Assembly (NCBI RefSeq): GCF_014280875.1
Contig: NZ_JACLAL010000001.1
Location: 1-64,000, forward strand
Direction of reading: 5' to 3'
From: Paenirhizobium daejeonense
GTDB taxonomy: Bacteria; Pseudomonadota; Alphaproteobacteria; Rhizobiales; Rhizobiaceae
Length of the DNA: 64,000 nucleotides
A model generated the notes under the pieces. The model did no database searches and had not been told where the DNA came from. It was given only the letters and a program-made list of their open reading frames with translations. Shown piece after piece: positions 16,317-25,782 of this stretch; the stretch's first letter is position 1, and the number at the start of each line of letters is the position of its first letter. The position numbers were made by a program, and so were the translations under genes.

Positions 16317-16865
16317 ATGGATGCGGAGTATCGCCTTCCAGAGGAATTCTTCACGGATCGCTTTCTCGCAAGGCGGATTCTGCCGTCGGATGCCGGCGCT
16401 ATCTTTGCGGGTTGGGCGACTGACCCGGACGTGACGAAGTATCTCTCCTGGTGTCCGCATACAGACCTTTCCCAAACGCGGGAAGCTGCAGAACGCTCCA
16501 GTCGCGAGTGGGAAGTTGGCTCCACTTTTCCGGCGGTAATTTGTCGGCGAGATGTGCCGAGCGACCTTGTCGGGAGATTTGATGCGCGGCCGGTCTGATC
16601 AAGAGTCTCCTACGGTTGGCTCATACGCAAGGACCGCTGGGGGCAGGGCGTCGCAAGCGAGGTGGTGCGATGGGCTGTCGCGCATGCCCTGTCCCATCCT
16701 GCGATCTATCGGACCGAGGCGGCTTGTGACGTCATGAACATGGCCTCGGCCCGTGTGATGGAAAAGGCTGGAATGGTCCAGGAGGCAGTGCTTCGGCGGC
16801 ACCTCCTCCTTCCAAATTTGTCGAAGGAGCCAAGGGACGCTTTCCTGTATTCCAAAGTTCGCTGA
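16317..16865 (+). pseudogene. GNAT acetyltransferase interrupted by one in-frame stop
   Basis: The first 93 codons (MDAEYRLPEEFFTDRFLARRILPSDA...) and the last 88 codons (SYGWLIRKDRWGQGVASEVVRWAV...) are in the same reading frame, separated only by a TGA at 16596-16598. Together they give about 182 residues, the usual size of a RimJ/RimL-type GNAT N-acetyltransferase. The acetyl-CoA binding motif is RWGQGVASE (Q/RxxGxG/A type), and NMASARVMEKAGM is the typical C-terminal helix. A single nonsense mutation explains the break, so this is a recent pseudogene or a sequencing error. Confidence 0.75.
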
Positions 16866-16981
16866 GAACCCTGGATGATAGGCATAAAGCTCTGATCTTT
16901 CCGTTGCCGACCATTCCTCATCCCCGCAACCGGGGACACCGGCAGGGGATGAGGGGCCGAGGAAGGAAGGCGAGCGATCGT

Positions 16982-18769
16982 TCAGAACTCCTGCCAGTCG
17001 TCGGCTTTCAGGGCGGTATTGCCGGCGACGGCAGGAACCGGACGCGGTGCGGCGCGGCGGGCTGGGGCCACGCCATGTGTGGACGATGCCGCACGATACG
17101 TGGGAACGGCCCCGGCAGGACCGGAGGAGGTGCCGAGGTCGAAGCGGGAGACAAGCTGCCGCAGTCGTTCGGTTTCCTGGCTGAGAGCGACGCCAGAGGC
17201 CGTGCTTTCCTCGACCATGGCGGCGTTCTGCTGGGTCATCTGGTCCATCTGGTTGACGGCCGTATTGACTTCGGACAGACCGGTCGCCTGTTCGCGGGAG
17301 GCGGTAGCGATCGCTTCCATGTGCTGGTTGACCGAGAGAATATTGTCCTGAATGGTCCGCAGCGCTTCTCCTGTCTCACTGACGAGCCTCACGCCGCCCT
17401 TCACCTCCTCGGAGGAGTTGCGGATCAGTTCCTTGATCTCCTTCGCTGCCTGTGCCGAGCGTTGGGCAAGCTCACGCACTTCCTGTGCGACGACGGCAAA
17501 ACCCTTGCCGGCCTCGCCGGCGCGGGCCGCCTCGACACCGGCGTTCAGCGCCAGAAGGTTGGTCTGGAAGGCGATTTCGTCGATTACGCCGATGATGCTG
17601 GAAATCTGGTTCGACGACTGTTCGATGCGCGCCATGGCGCTGACCGCATCAGCGACAACCGAGCCTGAATGAACGGCGCTGGCGTTGGCAGTTTCCGCAG
17701 CCTGACGGGCTTCGTCCGCCCGTGCCGAAGCGTTTCGGACATTGACCGTGATTTCGTCCAGCGCGGCGGCTGTTTCCTCCAGCGATGCCGCCTGCTGTTC
17801 GGTGCGTTTTGAAAGATCCTGGGCACTCTGGCTGATTTCCCGCGAGCCGGCGTCGATCTGGCCGGCGGATGTCGCGACCGATCCAAGGGCTTCGGCAAGT
17901 CCGGATACCGCTTCATTGAAATTGCTGCGCAGGCTTTCGAAATCGGCGCCGAAGGGCTGATCGAGCCGGAAGGCGAGATTGCCGGAGGCGAGCTTGTTGA
18001 GGCCGTCGCCGATGGTGGTGACGGCATGAACACGCTCGGTGACATCCATCGCAAACTTCACGACCTTGATGACATTCCCCTTCGTATCGCGGATGGGGTT
18101 GTATGAGGCATTGATCACGACCCTCTTGCCGTTCTTGCCGATGCGAAGGAATTCGTCGGCCTGGAACTGGCCGTTGCGCAGCGCAGCCCAGAATTCCTGG
18201 TATTCCGGGCTGCGGACATAGTCGGGGTCGACGAACATGCTGTGATGTTTGCCCCGGATCTCGTCCATCGAATAGCCGAGCGCCTTGAGAAAGTTGTCGT
18301 TCGCCCTGATCACCGTGCCATCGGGGGAGAATTCGATGATCGCCTGGACGCGGCTGATGGCCTCGATCTGGTTCTGGTAGTCGAGGTTTTGCAGGCGTTC
18401 CTTCGCATTGGCCCATTCAACGGCAAAACCGTCGAGCTTGTTGCCGCGTTTCAGCGGCGTCACGATGAGATCGAAGGCGTGAGCGCCCACCCAGATGGTC
18501 GCCTTGTGCTGCTTCTGCAGGTTGGCCAGCATGTTGCGCTGGTGGGAGGGGTTCTTGTGGAAGATGTCGATATTACTGCCGATCAGCTTTGCGAACTCGA
18601 AGCGGGGCAATTCCTTCTTCAGGTCGCTTTCCGCATCCCGCAACAGGTCGCGCACGGCGCCGTTCATATAGACGATGTTGAGCTTGGCATCGGCGAGCAT
18701 GATGTTGGCCGAAATCGTTTCGAGCGCATCGATGCGGGCGCGCAGCCCGCCATTGGTCATTCCGAACAT
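16982..18769 (-). CDS. Soluble PAS-containing methyl-accepting chemotaxis protein
   Basis: The 595-residue receptor has no transmembrane segment. It has two PAS-type sensor domains (about residues 10-110 and 130-250, the second with [23 protein letters not shown]), a HAMP-like segment ([17 protein letters not shown]) and a full signalling domain with the hairpin tip [21 protein letters not shown]. It ends in DDWQEF, a CheR/CheB-docking pentapeptide of the xWxxF type. It resembles the cytosolic receptor McpY of S. meliloti. I start at ATG 18769 behind a G-run; a TTG at 18778 is possible but too close to that site. It probably senses an internal metabolic or redox signal and feeds the flagellar chemotaxis pathway. 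The ligand cannot be read from the sequence. Confidence 0.9.
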   Translation of the reverse strand: MFGMTNGGLRARIDALETISANIMLADAKLNIVYMNGAVRDLLRDAESDLKKELPRFEFAKLIGSNIDIFHKNPSHQRNMLANLQKQHKATIWVGAHAFDLIVTPLKRGNKLDGFAVEWANAKERLQNLDYQNQIEAISRVQAIIEFSPDGTVIRANDNFLKALGYSMDEIRGKHHSMFVDPDYVRSPEYQEFWAALRNGQFQADEFLRIGKNGKRVVINASYNPIRDTKGNVIKVVKFAMDVTERVHAVTTIGDGLNKLASGNLAFRLDQPFGADFESLRSNFNEAVSGLAEALGSVATSAGQIDAGSREISQSAQDLSKRTEQQAASLEETAAALDEITVNVRNASARADEARQAAETANASAVHSGSVVADAVSAMARIEQSSNQISSIIGVIDEIAFQTNLLALNAGVEAARAGEAGKGFAVVAQEVRELAQRSAQAAKEIKELIRNSSEEVKGGVRLVSETGEALRTIQDNILSVNQHMEAIATASREQATGLSEVNTAVNQMDQMTQQNAAMVEESTASGVALSQETERLRQLVSRFDLGTSSGPAGAVPTYRAASSTHGVAPARRAAPRPVPAVAGNTALKADDWQEF

Positions 18770-18986
18770 GTATTGCAATTCCCCCCTAGAACGACTTTGT
18801 CGATGACCAGTTGCCGCGCCGCAGTCGCCTTGCGTCCAGCCAGTGACGCATAGTCGGGAGCCCCATGGAGGCGATGCCCCCGCTCACATCACATGAGGGT
18901 GAGCTTATATAATGATGGTGTGTATTATCTTAATGACATACCGCAAGCCTGTCCCGCCTTGATGCCCTGGTGCGGACTGTAACCGA

Positions 18987-19952
18987 TCAGCCGCCGGTCC
19001 TTGCCGACGAGGCGGCCCCCGGCGGATGCCCGATGACGCGCTTGAAGGCGCGGCTGAAGGCGGCCTGCGAACCATAGCCGAGGCGAAGCGCTGCCGTTTC
19101 GATCGGCATGCGGTCCTTGGCGATCCACTGGGATGCGAGCCGCATGCGAAGTTCGGTGAGGTAGCGGACGGGGGTCATGCCGGTGACGTCGAGAAAGCGC
19201 TCAGCAAAGACGGAGCGAGAGGCTCCCATCCTGTCAGCGAGTTCGGCGACGGTCCAGTCGTGGCCCGGCTCCTTGTGAAGGGCGACGAGCACCCGTCCTA
19301 ACCGTGGGTCCCGCAGGGCCGCGATCCAGCCGGTGGCGTCGCCACAGCCGCATTCGACCCAGGCGCGGACGATGAAGGCTGCGACCACATCGGCAAGGCG
19401 CGCGAGAATGCCGGCGAAGCCCGCGCGGGCGGTTTTCGCCTCGCGCTCCATCGCCTCCAGCATCGGCAGTATCTCCGGATAGCGGTCCGAGAGCGTGCCG
19501 ACCAGCATGACCTCCGGCATCATCGAAACAAGCGGATGCAGGCCGCCGAGATCGAATTCCATGCAGCCGCTGAAGATGAGCGCGCGTCCGTCTTCAGCGC
19601 AGGTCTCGCCGTTGCAGGCATTGACCGCGCTGACCGAAGCGCAGATCGGCTTTGGCACGAGCGCCCGCACATCCTGGCACTCGATCTCGGAAGAGGAGAC
19701 GAGAGCATGGCTGCCGCCGCGCGGCAGAAGCACGGCGGAACCGGTGTCCATGGTGTGAAACAGGCCGCCCGGCGTGCGCAGGTGAACCGGACCGCGGGCG
19801 ATGAAATGGAACTGGGCGCGACCTTCCACCTCGCCGAACGAGAGCCCGAAGGGTGGGGTGGCTTCGATCCGCTGATAGTCGAGGCCGACCAGCCGCATGC
19901 CCATGAGCAATTCGCTCACGAGATCCGGATCTGGGGACATGCCGGCTGACAT
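18987..19952 (-). CDS. AraC-family regulator (cupin_6 type)
   Basis: The roughly 321-residue protein has an N-terminal cupin-like sensor domain (FHFIARGPVHLRTPGG, GSAVLLPRGGSHAL) and a C-terminal AraC DNA-binding domain with two helix-turn-helix motifs (WTVAELADRMGASRSVFAERF and IETAALRLGYGSQAAFSRAF). This is the AraC subgroup annotated as cupin_6. The segment CNGETCAEDGRAL holds a pair of cysteines that may act in redox sensing in this subgroup. It is divergent from an MFS efflux gene, with 210 bases between them, an arrangement typical of a regulator and its target. The start at 19952 (ATG) lacks a strong ribosome binding site; 19940 is the next choice. Confidence 0.87.
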   Translation of the reverse strand: MSAGMSPDPDLVSELLMGMRLVGLDYQRIEATPPFGLSFGEVEGRAQFHFIARGPVHLRTPGGLFHTMDTGSAVLLPRGGSHALVSSSEIECQDVRALVPKPICASVSAVNACNGETCAEDGRALIFSGCMEFDLGGLHPLVSMMPEVMLVGTLSDRYPEILPMLEAMEREAKTARAGFAGILARLADVVAAFIVRAWVECGCGDATGWIAALRDPRLGRVLVALHKEPGHDWTVAELADRMGASRSVFAERFLDVTGMTPVRYLTELRMRLASQWIAKDRMPIETAALRLGYGSQAAFSRAFKRVIGHPPGAASSARTGG

Positions 19953-20162
19953 TGCCGAATTTTCGGACTTTCGATCAAGCATCGCGGAGTTTGTGACATG
20001 GATCGTCCGGCGAGTCCAGCCTAACCTTGGAACGTACCATTCACCGGAACATTCCCGGCCGGCTCCCAACGGCCGGGATGCTTTCTTTCCTGCTTCTGCA
20101 ATTCGCGGCAGGCGGAGCCCTCTGGAGTTTCCGCCGGAATTGCGCATTTCGAGGACAAGCCT

Positions 20163-21371
20163 ATGAATCCCACATTCGATCCATCCGGCGCCGCTGCCGG
20201 AACCGGCGCCGACAAGCCGGCCTGGGGGGCGGTCGTTTCCATGGCGCTCGGCGTCTTCTCGCTGGTGACGGCCGAGTTCCTGCCGGCAAGCCTTTTGACA
20301 CCGATTGCGGCCGAGCTGAACATCACCGAAGGGGCGGCCGGTCAGGCGGTAACCGCGACGGCGGTGGTCGGCATGGTCGCCAGCCTGCTCATCACCCCCG
20401 CCGCCCGCAGCATCGACCGGCGGCATCTGATGATGTTCTTCTCCTTCCTACTGATCCTCTCCAATCTTATGGTGGCGTTTGCTCCCGGCATGACGCTGCT
20501 TCTGATCGGACGTGTGCTGCTTGGTGCGGCACTGGGCGGCTTCTGGGCGATGGCGACGGCGGTGACCATGCGGCTGGTGCCGCCTGTTCTGGTGCCGCGG
20601 GCGCTGTCGATGATCTTCAGCGGCGTCTCCGCGGCAACCATCGTTGCCGCCCCTCTCGGCAGCTACCTGGGTGCGCTCGTTGGCTGGCGCGCGGTATTCG
20701 TCATGACCGCTGGGCTCGGGCTCGCCGCTCTCGTCATGCAGTTCATCTCGCTGCCGAAGCTCAAGCCGACTGGCACCGCAAGCCTGCGCACGCTCGGCGA
20801 AGTTCTCGCCCGACCGGGCATCGCGCTGGGGATCGCTGCCGCGACTCTGGTCTTTGCCGGACACTTTGCCTTCTTCACCTACCTGCGGCCGTTCCTCGAA
20901 ACGGATGCCTCGGCCGGCATCGAGGTGGTGTCGTCCGTGCTGCTCGGCTTCGGGCTCGCCAATTTTCTCGGCACGCTGCTGGCGGGTCCGATGATCGCTT
21001 ACAGCCTGCGCCTCACCCTGACACTGATGCCGTTGCTGCTGGCGGTCATGGGCTTCGTGCTGGTTGCCAGCGACGCGCCATTCGCCATCAATGCGATCAT
21101 TATCTCCGTCTGGGGGTTGATCTTCGGCGGCGTGCCGGTCGCCTGGTCCACCTGGCTCGCGCGCAATGTTCCGGATGAGGCGGAAAGCGCCGGCGGGTTG
21201 CTGGTCGCGGCGATCCAGTTCGCCATCGCCATGGGGGCCGCGGTCGGGGGCATCGTCTTCGACGCAAACGGCGCGGCCGGCGTCTTCACCGCAAGCAGTC
21301 TGGTGCTGGTGGTTGCAGCAATCGGCATTTTGCTCGGCGTAAAGCTGCGCCCGGTGCCGGCTGCGGCCTGA
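20163..21371 (+). CDS. MFS efflux transporter (NepI/YdhP-type)
   Basis: The 402-residue protein has about 12 transmembrane helices and the major facilitator layout of the drug:H+ antiporter-1 group. The first helix carries SLVTAEFLPASLLTPIAAEL, typical of arabinose/purine-ribonucleoside efflux members such as NepI and YdhP, and helix 4 reads GRVLLGAALGGFWAMATAV. The ATG has GAGGAC upstream. It is divergent from the AraC regulator, which is the likely controller of its expression. The substrate is unknown; export of a toxic or signalling metabolite is the family expectation. Confidence 0.88.
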   Translation: MNPTFDPSGAAAGTGADKPAWGAVVSMALGVFSLVTAEFLPASLLTPIAAELNITEGAAGQAVTATAVVGMVASLLITPAARSIDRRHLMMFFSFLLILSNLMVAFAPGMTLLLIGRVLLGAALGGFWAMATAVTMRLVPPVLVPRALSMIFSGVSAATIVAAPLGSYLGALVGWRAVFVMTAGLGLAALVMQFISLPKLKPTGTASLRTLGEVLARPGIALGIAAATLVFAGHFAFFTYLRPFLETDASAGIEVVSSVLLGFGLANFLGTLLAGPMIAYSLRLTLTLMPLLLAVMGFVLVASDAPFAINAIIISVWGLIFGGVPVAWSTWLARNVPDEAESAGGLLVAAIQFAIAMGAAVGGIVFDANGAAGVFTASSLVLVVAAIGILLGVKLRPVPAAA

Positions 21372-21546
21372 AAGAGCGTCGCCGCCTTCAGTGGCGGCGA
21401 CCAGCTCGCGGCTCCAGGAGGTCTCACCGGAACGTGATAAACGGTGGGTTAACGTGTGTTGAGCGGCACGCCGGATGCGCTATCGGAGGGTTCTCCCATC
21501 TCGGAATTCCTCCCCTCCGCAGATCAACCTCCAAGGAGCCTTCCCC

Positions 21547-21942
21547 GTGAAGCAAAGACTAAATCAGGCCAGCCCCTACCTCCTCAGCCTGCTGCGCATC
21601 GTCTCCGCTCTCGTGCTGTTCAGCTACGGAACACAGAAAATCCTGCATTTCCCCGTGGCCGAGCGCGTGCCGCCGGTGATGTCGATGCCGTGGATCGCCG
21701 GCCTGCTGGAACTGACCCTTGGTTTCCTGCTGCTCATCGGTTTCATGAGCCGCGCCGCGGCCTTCATCCTGTCCGGCCTGATGGCCTTCGCCTATTTCAT
21801 CGCGCATTTCCCGCAGAACTTCTTCCCCTCCCAGAATGGTGGTGTGGCAGCCATCCTGTTCTGCTTCATCTTCCTCTATCTGGTGGCGGCCGGCCCGGGG
21901 CCGATCAGCGTCGATGCCCGCCGTAACGGCGGACAGGCCTGA
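21547..21942 (+). CDS. DoxX-family membrane protein
   Basis: The 131-residue protein has four transmembrane helices and DoxX-family sequence (LLRIVSALVLFSYGTQKILHF, WIAGLLELTLGFLLLIGF, GLMAFAYFIAHFPQNFFP). I start at GTG 21547, 8 bases after AAGGAG; an upstream ATG at 21475 would put 24 polar residues before the first helix. DoxX proteins are linked to thiosulfate or quinone oxidation or to oxidative-stress defence in some organisms, but most are uncharacterised. It stands alone, convergent with the Nudix gene. Confidence 0.87.
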   Translation: MKQRLNQASPYLLSLLRIVSALVLFSYGTQKILHFPVAERVPPVMSMPWIAGLLELTLGFLLLIGFMSRAAAFILSGLMAFAYFIAHFPQNFFPSQNGGVAAILFCFIFLYLVAAGPGPISVDARRNGGQA

Positions 21943-22029
21943 TCCGGCGGGCTTCCGATGATCGGAGGGTGCGGAACGTCGCGCCCTCTTTACCAGATAT
22001 GTGCGGCCGGATATGCGCGGTGAGGAGGC

Positions 22030-22509
22030 TCAGGCGATATCCGGCGAGTTTTCGCGAAGGCGCGCGTCGAGCCTGGCGAACAGACCGCGCAGTTCCGGCT
22101 CCTCGACGTAGCCGCCCGCTTCGGTCGGGCGCACCCAAAGGAACTGGCGCTGGCCCTGTTCCTTGAAGGTTTCCGCGATGGAGGTCGTCTCCACCGTGAA
22201 GACCTCGACGATGCAGGGAGCATCCTTGCCATTATCCAGCCGCTTGACATAGCTGTAGCGGCCGAGCGGCTTCTTGCCGACCTTTCCCTTGATGCCGGCT
22301 TCCTCGAAGGCCTCGACAGCTGCAACCTCCCGAGGAGTCTTGCCCTTCATCGGGCTTCCCTTGGGAATGACCCACCGGCCCGATCCTCGCGTCGTGATCA
22401 GTAGAACCTCAAACCCGTTTCCTCCAGCGGCGCGACGAAAGCAGATCGCCGCGTATTGCTCCAGCCAGTCGGCGGCAAACAGCGTGCCGCCCGTATCGGC
22501 GAGCTTCAT
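22030..22509 (-). CDS. Nudix hydrolase
   Basis: The 159-residue enzyme has the Nudix fold; the box is GSPMKGKTPREVAAVEAFEEAGIKG, which fits GX5EX7REUXEEXGU closely except that the first E is K. Preceding WVIPKG is typical for the DIPP (diphosphoinositol polyphosphate/diadenosine polyphosphate) branch. Start choice is open: ATG 22509, TTG 22533 or ATG 22629. The last would start inside the region of the Pho box and give an unusual N terminus. Divergence from the phosphate genes across a Pho box hints at a phosphate-related role, such as polyphosphate or inositol pyrophosphate turnover, but this is inference. Confidence 0.82.
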   Translation of the reverse strand: MKLADTGGTLFAADWLEQYAAICFRRAAGGNGFEVLLITTRGSGRWVIPKGSPMKGKTPREVAAVEAFEEAGIKGKVGKKPLGRYSYVKRLDNGKDAPCIVEVFTVETTSIAETFKEQGQRQFLWVRPTEAGGYVEEPELRGLFARLDARLRENSPDIA

Positions 22510-22628
22510 GAGGAACGTCTTTTTCTTGGCCAACGGGATCTCGGAGGAAGGCTGGAAGGGGGTGGAAAGTAGAATGTGACAGTCCACGATTATCTTGGAT
22601 TTCCAGCTTTTGCAGCACTCTTCTTTCA

Positions 22629-22650
22629 TTTATGACAGTTTTATGACAGT
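22629..22650. promoter_or_regulatory. Pho box (PhoB site)
   Basis: Two perfect 11-base direct repeats of TTTATGACAGT lie back to back. On the minus strand this reads ACTGTCATAAA twice, which matches the PhoB consensus CTGTCAT-N4-CTGTCAT. It is 60 bases upstream of the DUF47-pit operon. In S. meliloti the orfA-pit operon is repressed by PhoB during phosphate starvation, so the same control is expected. The Nudix gene on the other side may also be affected. Confidence 0.85.
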
Positions 22651-22709
22651 CCCTCCACGGGATATGCCAAGGGGCATGCAAAGGGACATGATCGACTGGA
22701 TATGAATGC

Positions 22710-23354
22710 ATGATTAGCCTGTTCAAGAAGCTTCTTCCCCGCGAAGACGGATTTTTCATTCTCTTCGAGCGCCACACGCGCACGGTGGTAGGAGCGGCCA
22801 ATGCACTGAAGGACCTGCTCGCCGGCGAGGGGGACATCGAAGCGCACGGCCAGAAAATCATCGACCTCGAGGACGAAGCCGACGATATCACCCGCGAAGT
22901 CCTGCTGGCGGTGCGCCGCAGCTTCATCACCCCCTTCGACCGGGGCGACATCAAGGATCTGATCCAGTCGATGGATGACACGATCGACATGATGCACAAG
23001 ACGGTCAAGACTATCCGGCTCTACGAGCAGACGAGCTTCGATCCGGGCATGCGCGAGATCGGCATCATGATCGCGGAATGCGCCCGGCTGATTTCCGAGG
23101 CCATTCCGCTGCTCAACAAGATCGGCGCCAACGCCCATCGCCTGAGCGAAATCGCCGAGGAGGTGATGCGCGTCGAGGGCCGTTCAGACGAGTTCTACGA
23201 GAAGGGCCTCAAGGAACTGTTCAAGCGTTACGGCTCCAGCGATCCGATGGCCTACCTGATCGGCAGCGAGATCTATGGCGAGCTGGAAAAGGTCGTCGAC
23301 CGCTTCGAGGACGTCGCCAATGAGATCAGCGGCATCGTGATCGAGAACGTCTGA
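22710..23354 (+). CDS. DUF47 (PhoU-like) accessory protein of the Pit transporter
   Basis: The 214-residue, all-helical protein is of the DUF47/YkaA type, a distant PhoU relative (MISLFKKLLPREDGFFILFERH and later helices such as DLIQSMDDTIDMMHK, ARLISEAIPLLNKIG). Such proteins are encoded just before Pit phosphate transporters and regulate or stabilise them; in S. meliloti this gene is orfA of the orfA-pit operon. Its TGA overlaps the ATG of the transporter by one base, showing translational coupling. The Pho box at 22629-22650 controls the pair. Confidence 0.9.
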   Translation: MISLFKKLLPREDGFFILFERHTRTVVGAANALKDLLAGEGDIEAHGQKIIDLEDEADDITREVLLAVRRSFITPFDRGDIKDLIQSMDDTIDMMHKTVKTIRLYEQTSFDPGMREIGIMIAECARLISEAIPLLNKIGANAHRLSEIAEEVMRVEGRSDEFYEKGLKELFKRYGSSDPMAYLIGSEIYGELEKVVDRFEDVANEISGIVIENV

Positions 23355-24358
23355 TGGATGCCACGCTTGCCCTGCCTCTCCTGATCGCCCTCGTCGGCGT
23401 GGCGCTCTTCTTCGATTTCCTGAACGGTCTGCACGACGCCGCGAACTCGATCGCCACGATTGTCTCGACGCGCGTGCTCAGCCCCCAGTTCGCCGTCGGC
23501 TGGGCCGCTTTCTTCAATTTTATCGCCTTCATGTTCTTCGGGTTGCATGTGGCGGAAACGCTCGGAACCGGGATCATCGATCCCGCGATCGTCAGCCCGC
23601 AGGTGATCTTTGCCGCACTCGTCGGCGCGATCGTGTGGAACATCGTCACCTGGGTCTTCGGCATTCCGTCCAGTTCGTCTCACGCGCTCGTTGGCGGCAT
23701 GGTCGGGGCCGGTATAGCCAAGATTGGCAGCGCCTCGATCGTCTTCTACGGTCTCGCCAAGACGGTGGCCGCGATCTTCCTGTCCCCGATGATCGGCTTC
23801 TTTCTGGCATTGCTGCTGGTGCTGATCGTCGCATGGATATGCGTGCGCCAGACGCCCTTTGCCGTCGACCGTTCCTTCCGCGTGCTGCAGTTCGTCTCGG
23901 CCTCGCTCTATTCGCTCGGCCATGGCGGCAACGACGCGCAGAAGACGATGGGCATCATCGCCGTGCTTCTGTTCTCGCAGGGCTATCTCGGCGACACCTT
24001 TTATGTGCCCTTCTGGGTGGTGATTTCCTGCCAGACGGCCATGGCGCTCGGCACGCTCTTTGGCGGCTGGCGCATTGTCCATACCATGGGTTCGAAGATC
24101 ACCCGGCTCAATCCGATGCAGGGCTTCTGTGCGGAGACGGGCGGCGCGCTGACGCTTTTCGGAGCGACCTGGCTCGGCATTCCGGTTTCGACTACCCACA
24201 CCATCACCGGCGCCATCGTCGGCGTTGGGGCCGCCCGTCGTGTCTCGGCGGTACGCTGGGGCATCGCCGGCAACATCGTGATCGCCTGGGTGGTGACGCT
24301 TCCGGCTGCGGCCGCCATTTCCTGGGTGACCTATATCGTTTGTTCGGCCTTCGGCTGA
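23354..24358 (+). CDS. pit: Low-affinity inorganic phosphate transporter
   Basis: The 334-residue membrane protein of the PiT family takes up phosphate, probably as a metal-phosphate complex, by proton symport. The duplicated family signature is present in both halves: GLHDAANSIATIVSTRVLSP near residue 24 and GGNDAQKTMGIIAV near residue 195, with further GIPSSSSHALVGG and GIPVSTTHTITGAIVG. It is the second gene of a PhoB-controlled operon and would be the default transporter when phosphate is plentiful. Confidence 0.93.
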   Translation: MDATLALPLLIALVGVALFFDFLNGLHDAANSIATIVSTRVLSPQFAVGWAAFFNFIAFMFFGLHVAETLGTGIIDPAIVSPQVIFAALVGAIVWNIVTWVFGIPSSSSHALVGGMVGAGIAKIGSASIVFYGLAKTVAAIFLSPMIGFFLALLLVLIVAWICVRQTPFAVDRSFRVLQFVSASLYSLGHGGNDAQKTMGIIAVLLFSQGYLGDTFYVPFWVVISCQTAMALGTLFGGWRIVHTMGSKITRLNPMQGFCAETGGALTLFGATWLGIPVSTTHTITGAIVGVGAARRVSAVRWGIAGNIVIAWVVTLPAAAAISWVTYIVCSAFG

Positions 24359-24433
24359 ACGAACCCGTATGACAGGAAAGGCGCGTTCCGGGTTACTGGC
24401 AAGGTCCCGTATTGATCGCCGACGCATCCTTTT

Positions 24434-24548
24434 CCGTCATGCCGGAGGTGTTCCGGCATCCAGCTGCGCGATGTCTATCGCGCAAAAGAGTCTTTTGCGA
24501 TCAAGGTCTTGATCGCGCTGGATTCCGGCTCAAGGCCGGAATGACGAC
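24434..24548. repeat. RIME-like multi-hairpin intergenic repeat
   Basis: The element starts CGTCATGCCGG and ends CCGGAATGACG, so its ends are inverted copies. Inside are four hairpins in a row: ATGCCGGA with TCCGGCAT, CGCAAAAGA with TCTTTTGCG (24481-24499), GATCAAG with CTTGATC (24499-24514), and ATTCCGGC with GCCGGAAT (24522-24542). This is the layout of the Rhizobium-specific intergenic mosaic elements. It lies between two convergent genes. Confidence 0.75.
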
Positions 24549-24606
24549 AGTGGATATGGCACTGTCGTCACACAAAAGACAACCCAATGGCTGTTTGTCA
24601 GCAATC

Positions 24607-25467
24607 TCACCAGGGCGAGAAGTCGGCGAGGATATCGTCCACGCGGCGATTGATGCCGCGTCCGAAGAAGATCATGTAGGCGGTGCCGAGAACGATCAGG
24701 CTTCCGCCCCAGAGAAGGCCGCCCAGAATGGCTGCGCCGATAAGGCCGCCGATGGAAAAGCCCCAGGCGCTGGTGAACTGGTAGAGAATAAAGAGGATCA
24801 GGGTTACAGGCGTCCATCCCGAAACGAGTGTGGCAATGAACCGGGAAATGCCGAGCCTTGCCATCATTCCGCCGTCGAGTTTGGTCGAGAAGTACTTGCC
24901 GATCGTGTGGTTCTGCGCGGCGATGGTATAACCGACGTCCTTCTTCTCGTGATAGAAGCTGACGACGCTGACGAAGTCGCCGGGATTGACGGTGGCAAGG
25001 AAGGAGAGATTGAAGTGATCTTCCTGACCGTCGGCGAAACGCAGGCGCAGGTCGCTCGTTTGCCACTGGGTCGATTGCACGTGGCCGCGGCCGTCATGGT
25101 CGTAGCTGGTATGGATGTTGGTGTGCTGGGTGCGGTTCGAGGACGCGACATAGCCCGTGCGGCGGATGCAGCGAACGGGCTTGCCATTCACCATCACCGT
25201 CTTTTCCTCGTAGGCGGGATAACGCACGCTGTCGTCTGCCTTCTGCACCTGTACGGCGCCGCCAATCGGGTGAATCGCAAGGATATTGCCATCGGCGGAT
25301 GCTTCCACCTCGATGAGAGCGCCGAGCTCCGCCGGCACCTTGCCCTGCCACTTCTGCCGCGGCTCGCGATGCAGATTGCCGCCGAGCAGGAAGGCGATCT
25401 CGTCGCCGTGAACTTCTGCGATGGCGGATTTGTAATAGTGGGACTGCTGGACTGGGGCGGTTTGCAT
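24607..25467 (-). CDS. Hypothetical membrane protein, 286 residues
   Basis: I do not recognise a family. The start ATG 25467 gives MQTAPVQQSHYYKSAIAEVHG; the frame extends to 25557 but without a ribosome binding site. The first 200 residues are soluble and beta-rich (GKPVRCIRRTGYVASS, TQWQTSDLRLRFADG, HFNLSFLATVNPGDFVSVVSFYH), perhaps a jelly-roll or OB-like fold. The C-terminal 80 residues have two or three hydrophobic segments (TPVTLILFILYQFTSAWGF and GGLIGAAILGGLLWGGSLIVLG). It may be an inner-membrane protein with a large soluble sensor or binding part. It lies alone beyond the Pit operon, convergent with it. Confidence 0.7.
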   Translation of the reverse strand: MQTAPVQQSHYYKSAIAEVHGDEIAFLLGGNLHREPRQKWQGKVPAELGALIEVEASADGNILAIHPIGGAVQVQKADDSVRYPAYEEKTVMVNGKPVRCIRRTGYVASSNRTQHTNIHTSYDHDGRGHVQSTQWQTSDLRLRFADGQEDHFNLSFLATVNPGDFVSVVSFYHEKKDVGYTIAAQNHTIGKYFSTKLDGGMMARLGISRFIATLVSGWTPVTLILFILYQFTSAWGFSIGGLIGAAILGGLLWGGSLIVLGTAYMIFFGRGINRRVDDILADFSPW

Positions 25468-25719
25468 GGCTCTACTCGTCTGCGGCAACTGTTGGATGAA
25501 GCACCCGGCAGAGAAGATTGGAGCCGGGCACCGCTGGGCGGGTGGTGCCGACAGCATGGTGGGGAGATGTCAATTTTCCCGGCTCTGAATGCCTAGAATT
25601 TGAGAGAAATGCCGTTGCAGTATCGGCAGGGTTGAGGAATGCTAAACGCGGACTTAGCGAACACCGCGTCCGATAGATGATGAATGTCGCGCTCTATCGT
25701 GGGATGCAGATACAATGAA
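25468..25719. other. Intergenic region upstream of the membrane protein
   Basis: The stretch holds the promoter side of the leftward membrane-protein gene. No open frame with a credible start was found. Beyond it lies the edd terminator. Confidence 0.4.
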
Positions 25720-25747
25720 CCCCGGAAGCGATATCTCGTTTCCGGGG
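25720..25747 (-). terminator. Terminator of the zwf-pgl-edd operon
   Basis: CCCCGGAA pairs perfectly with TTCCGGGG around a 12-base loop, 36 bases past the edd stop. On the minus strand it is followed by TTCATTGTAT, a short T-rich tail. Confidence 0.65.
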
Positions 25748-25782
25748 CATCATGAGTGCAATCCTTGAGAGGATCAGGACGA

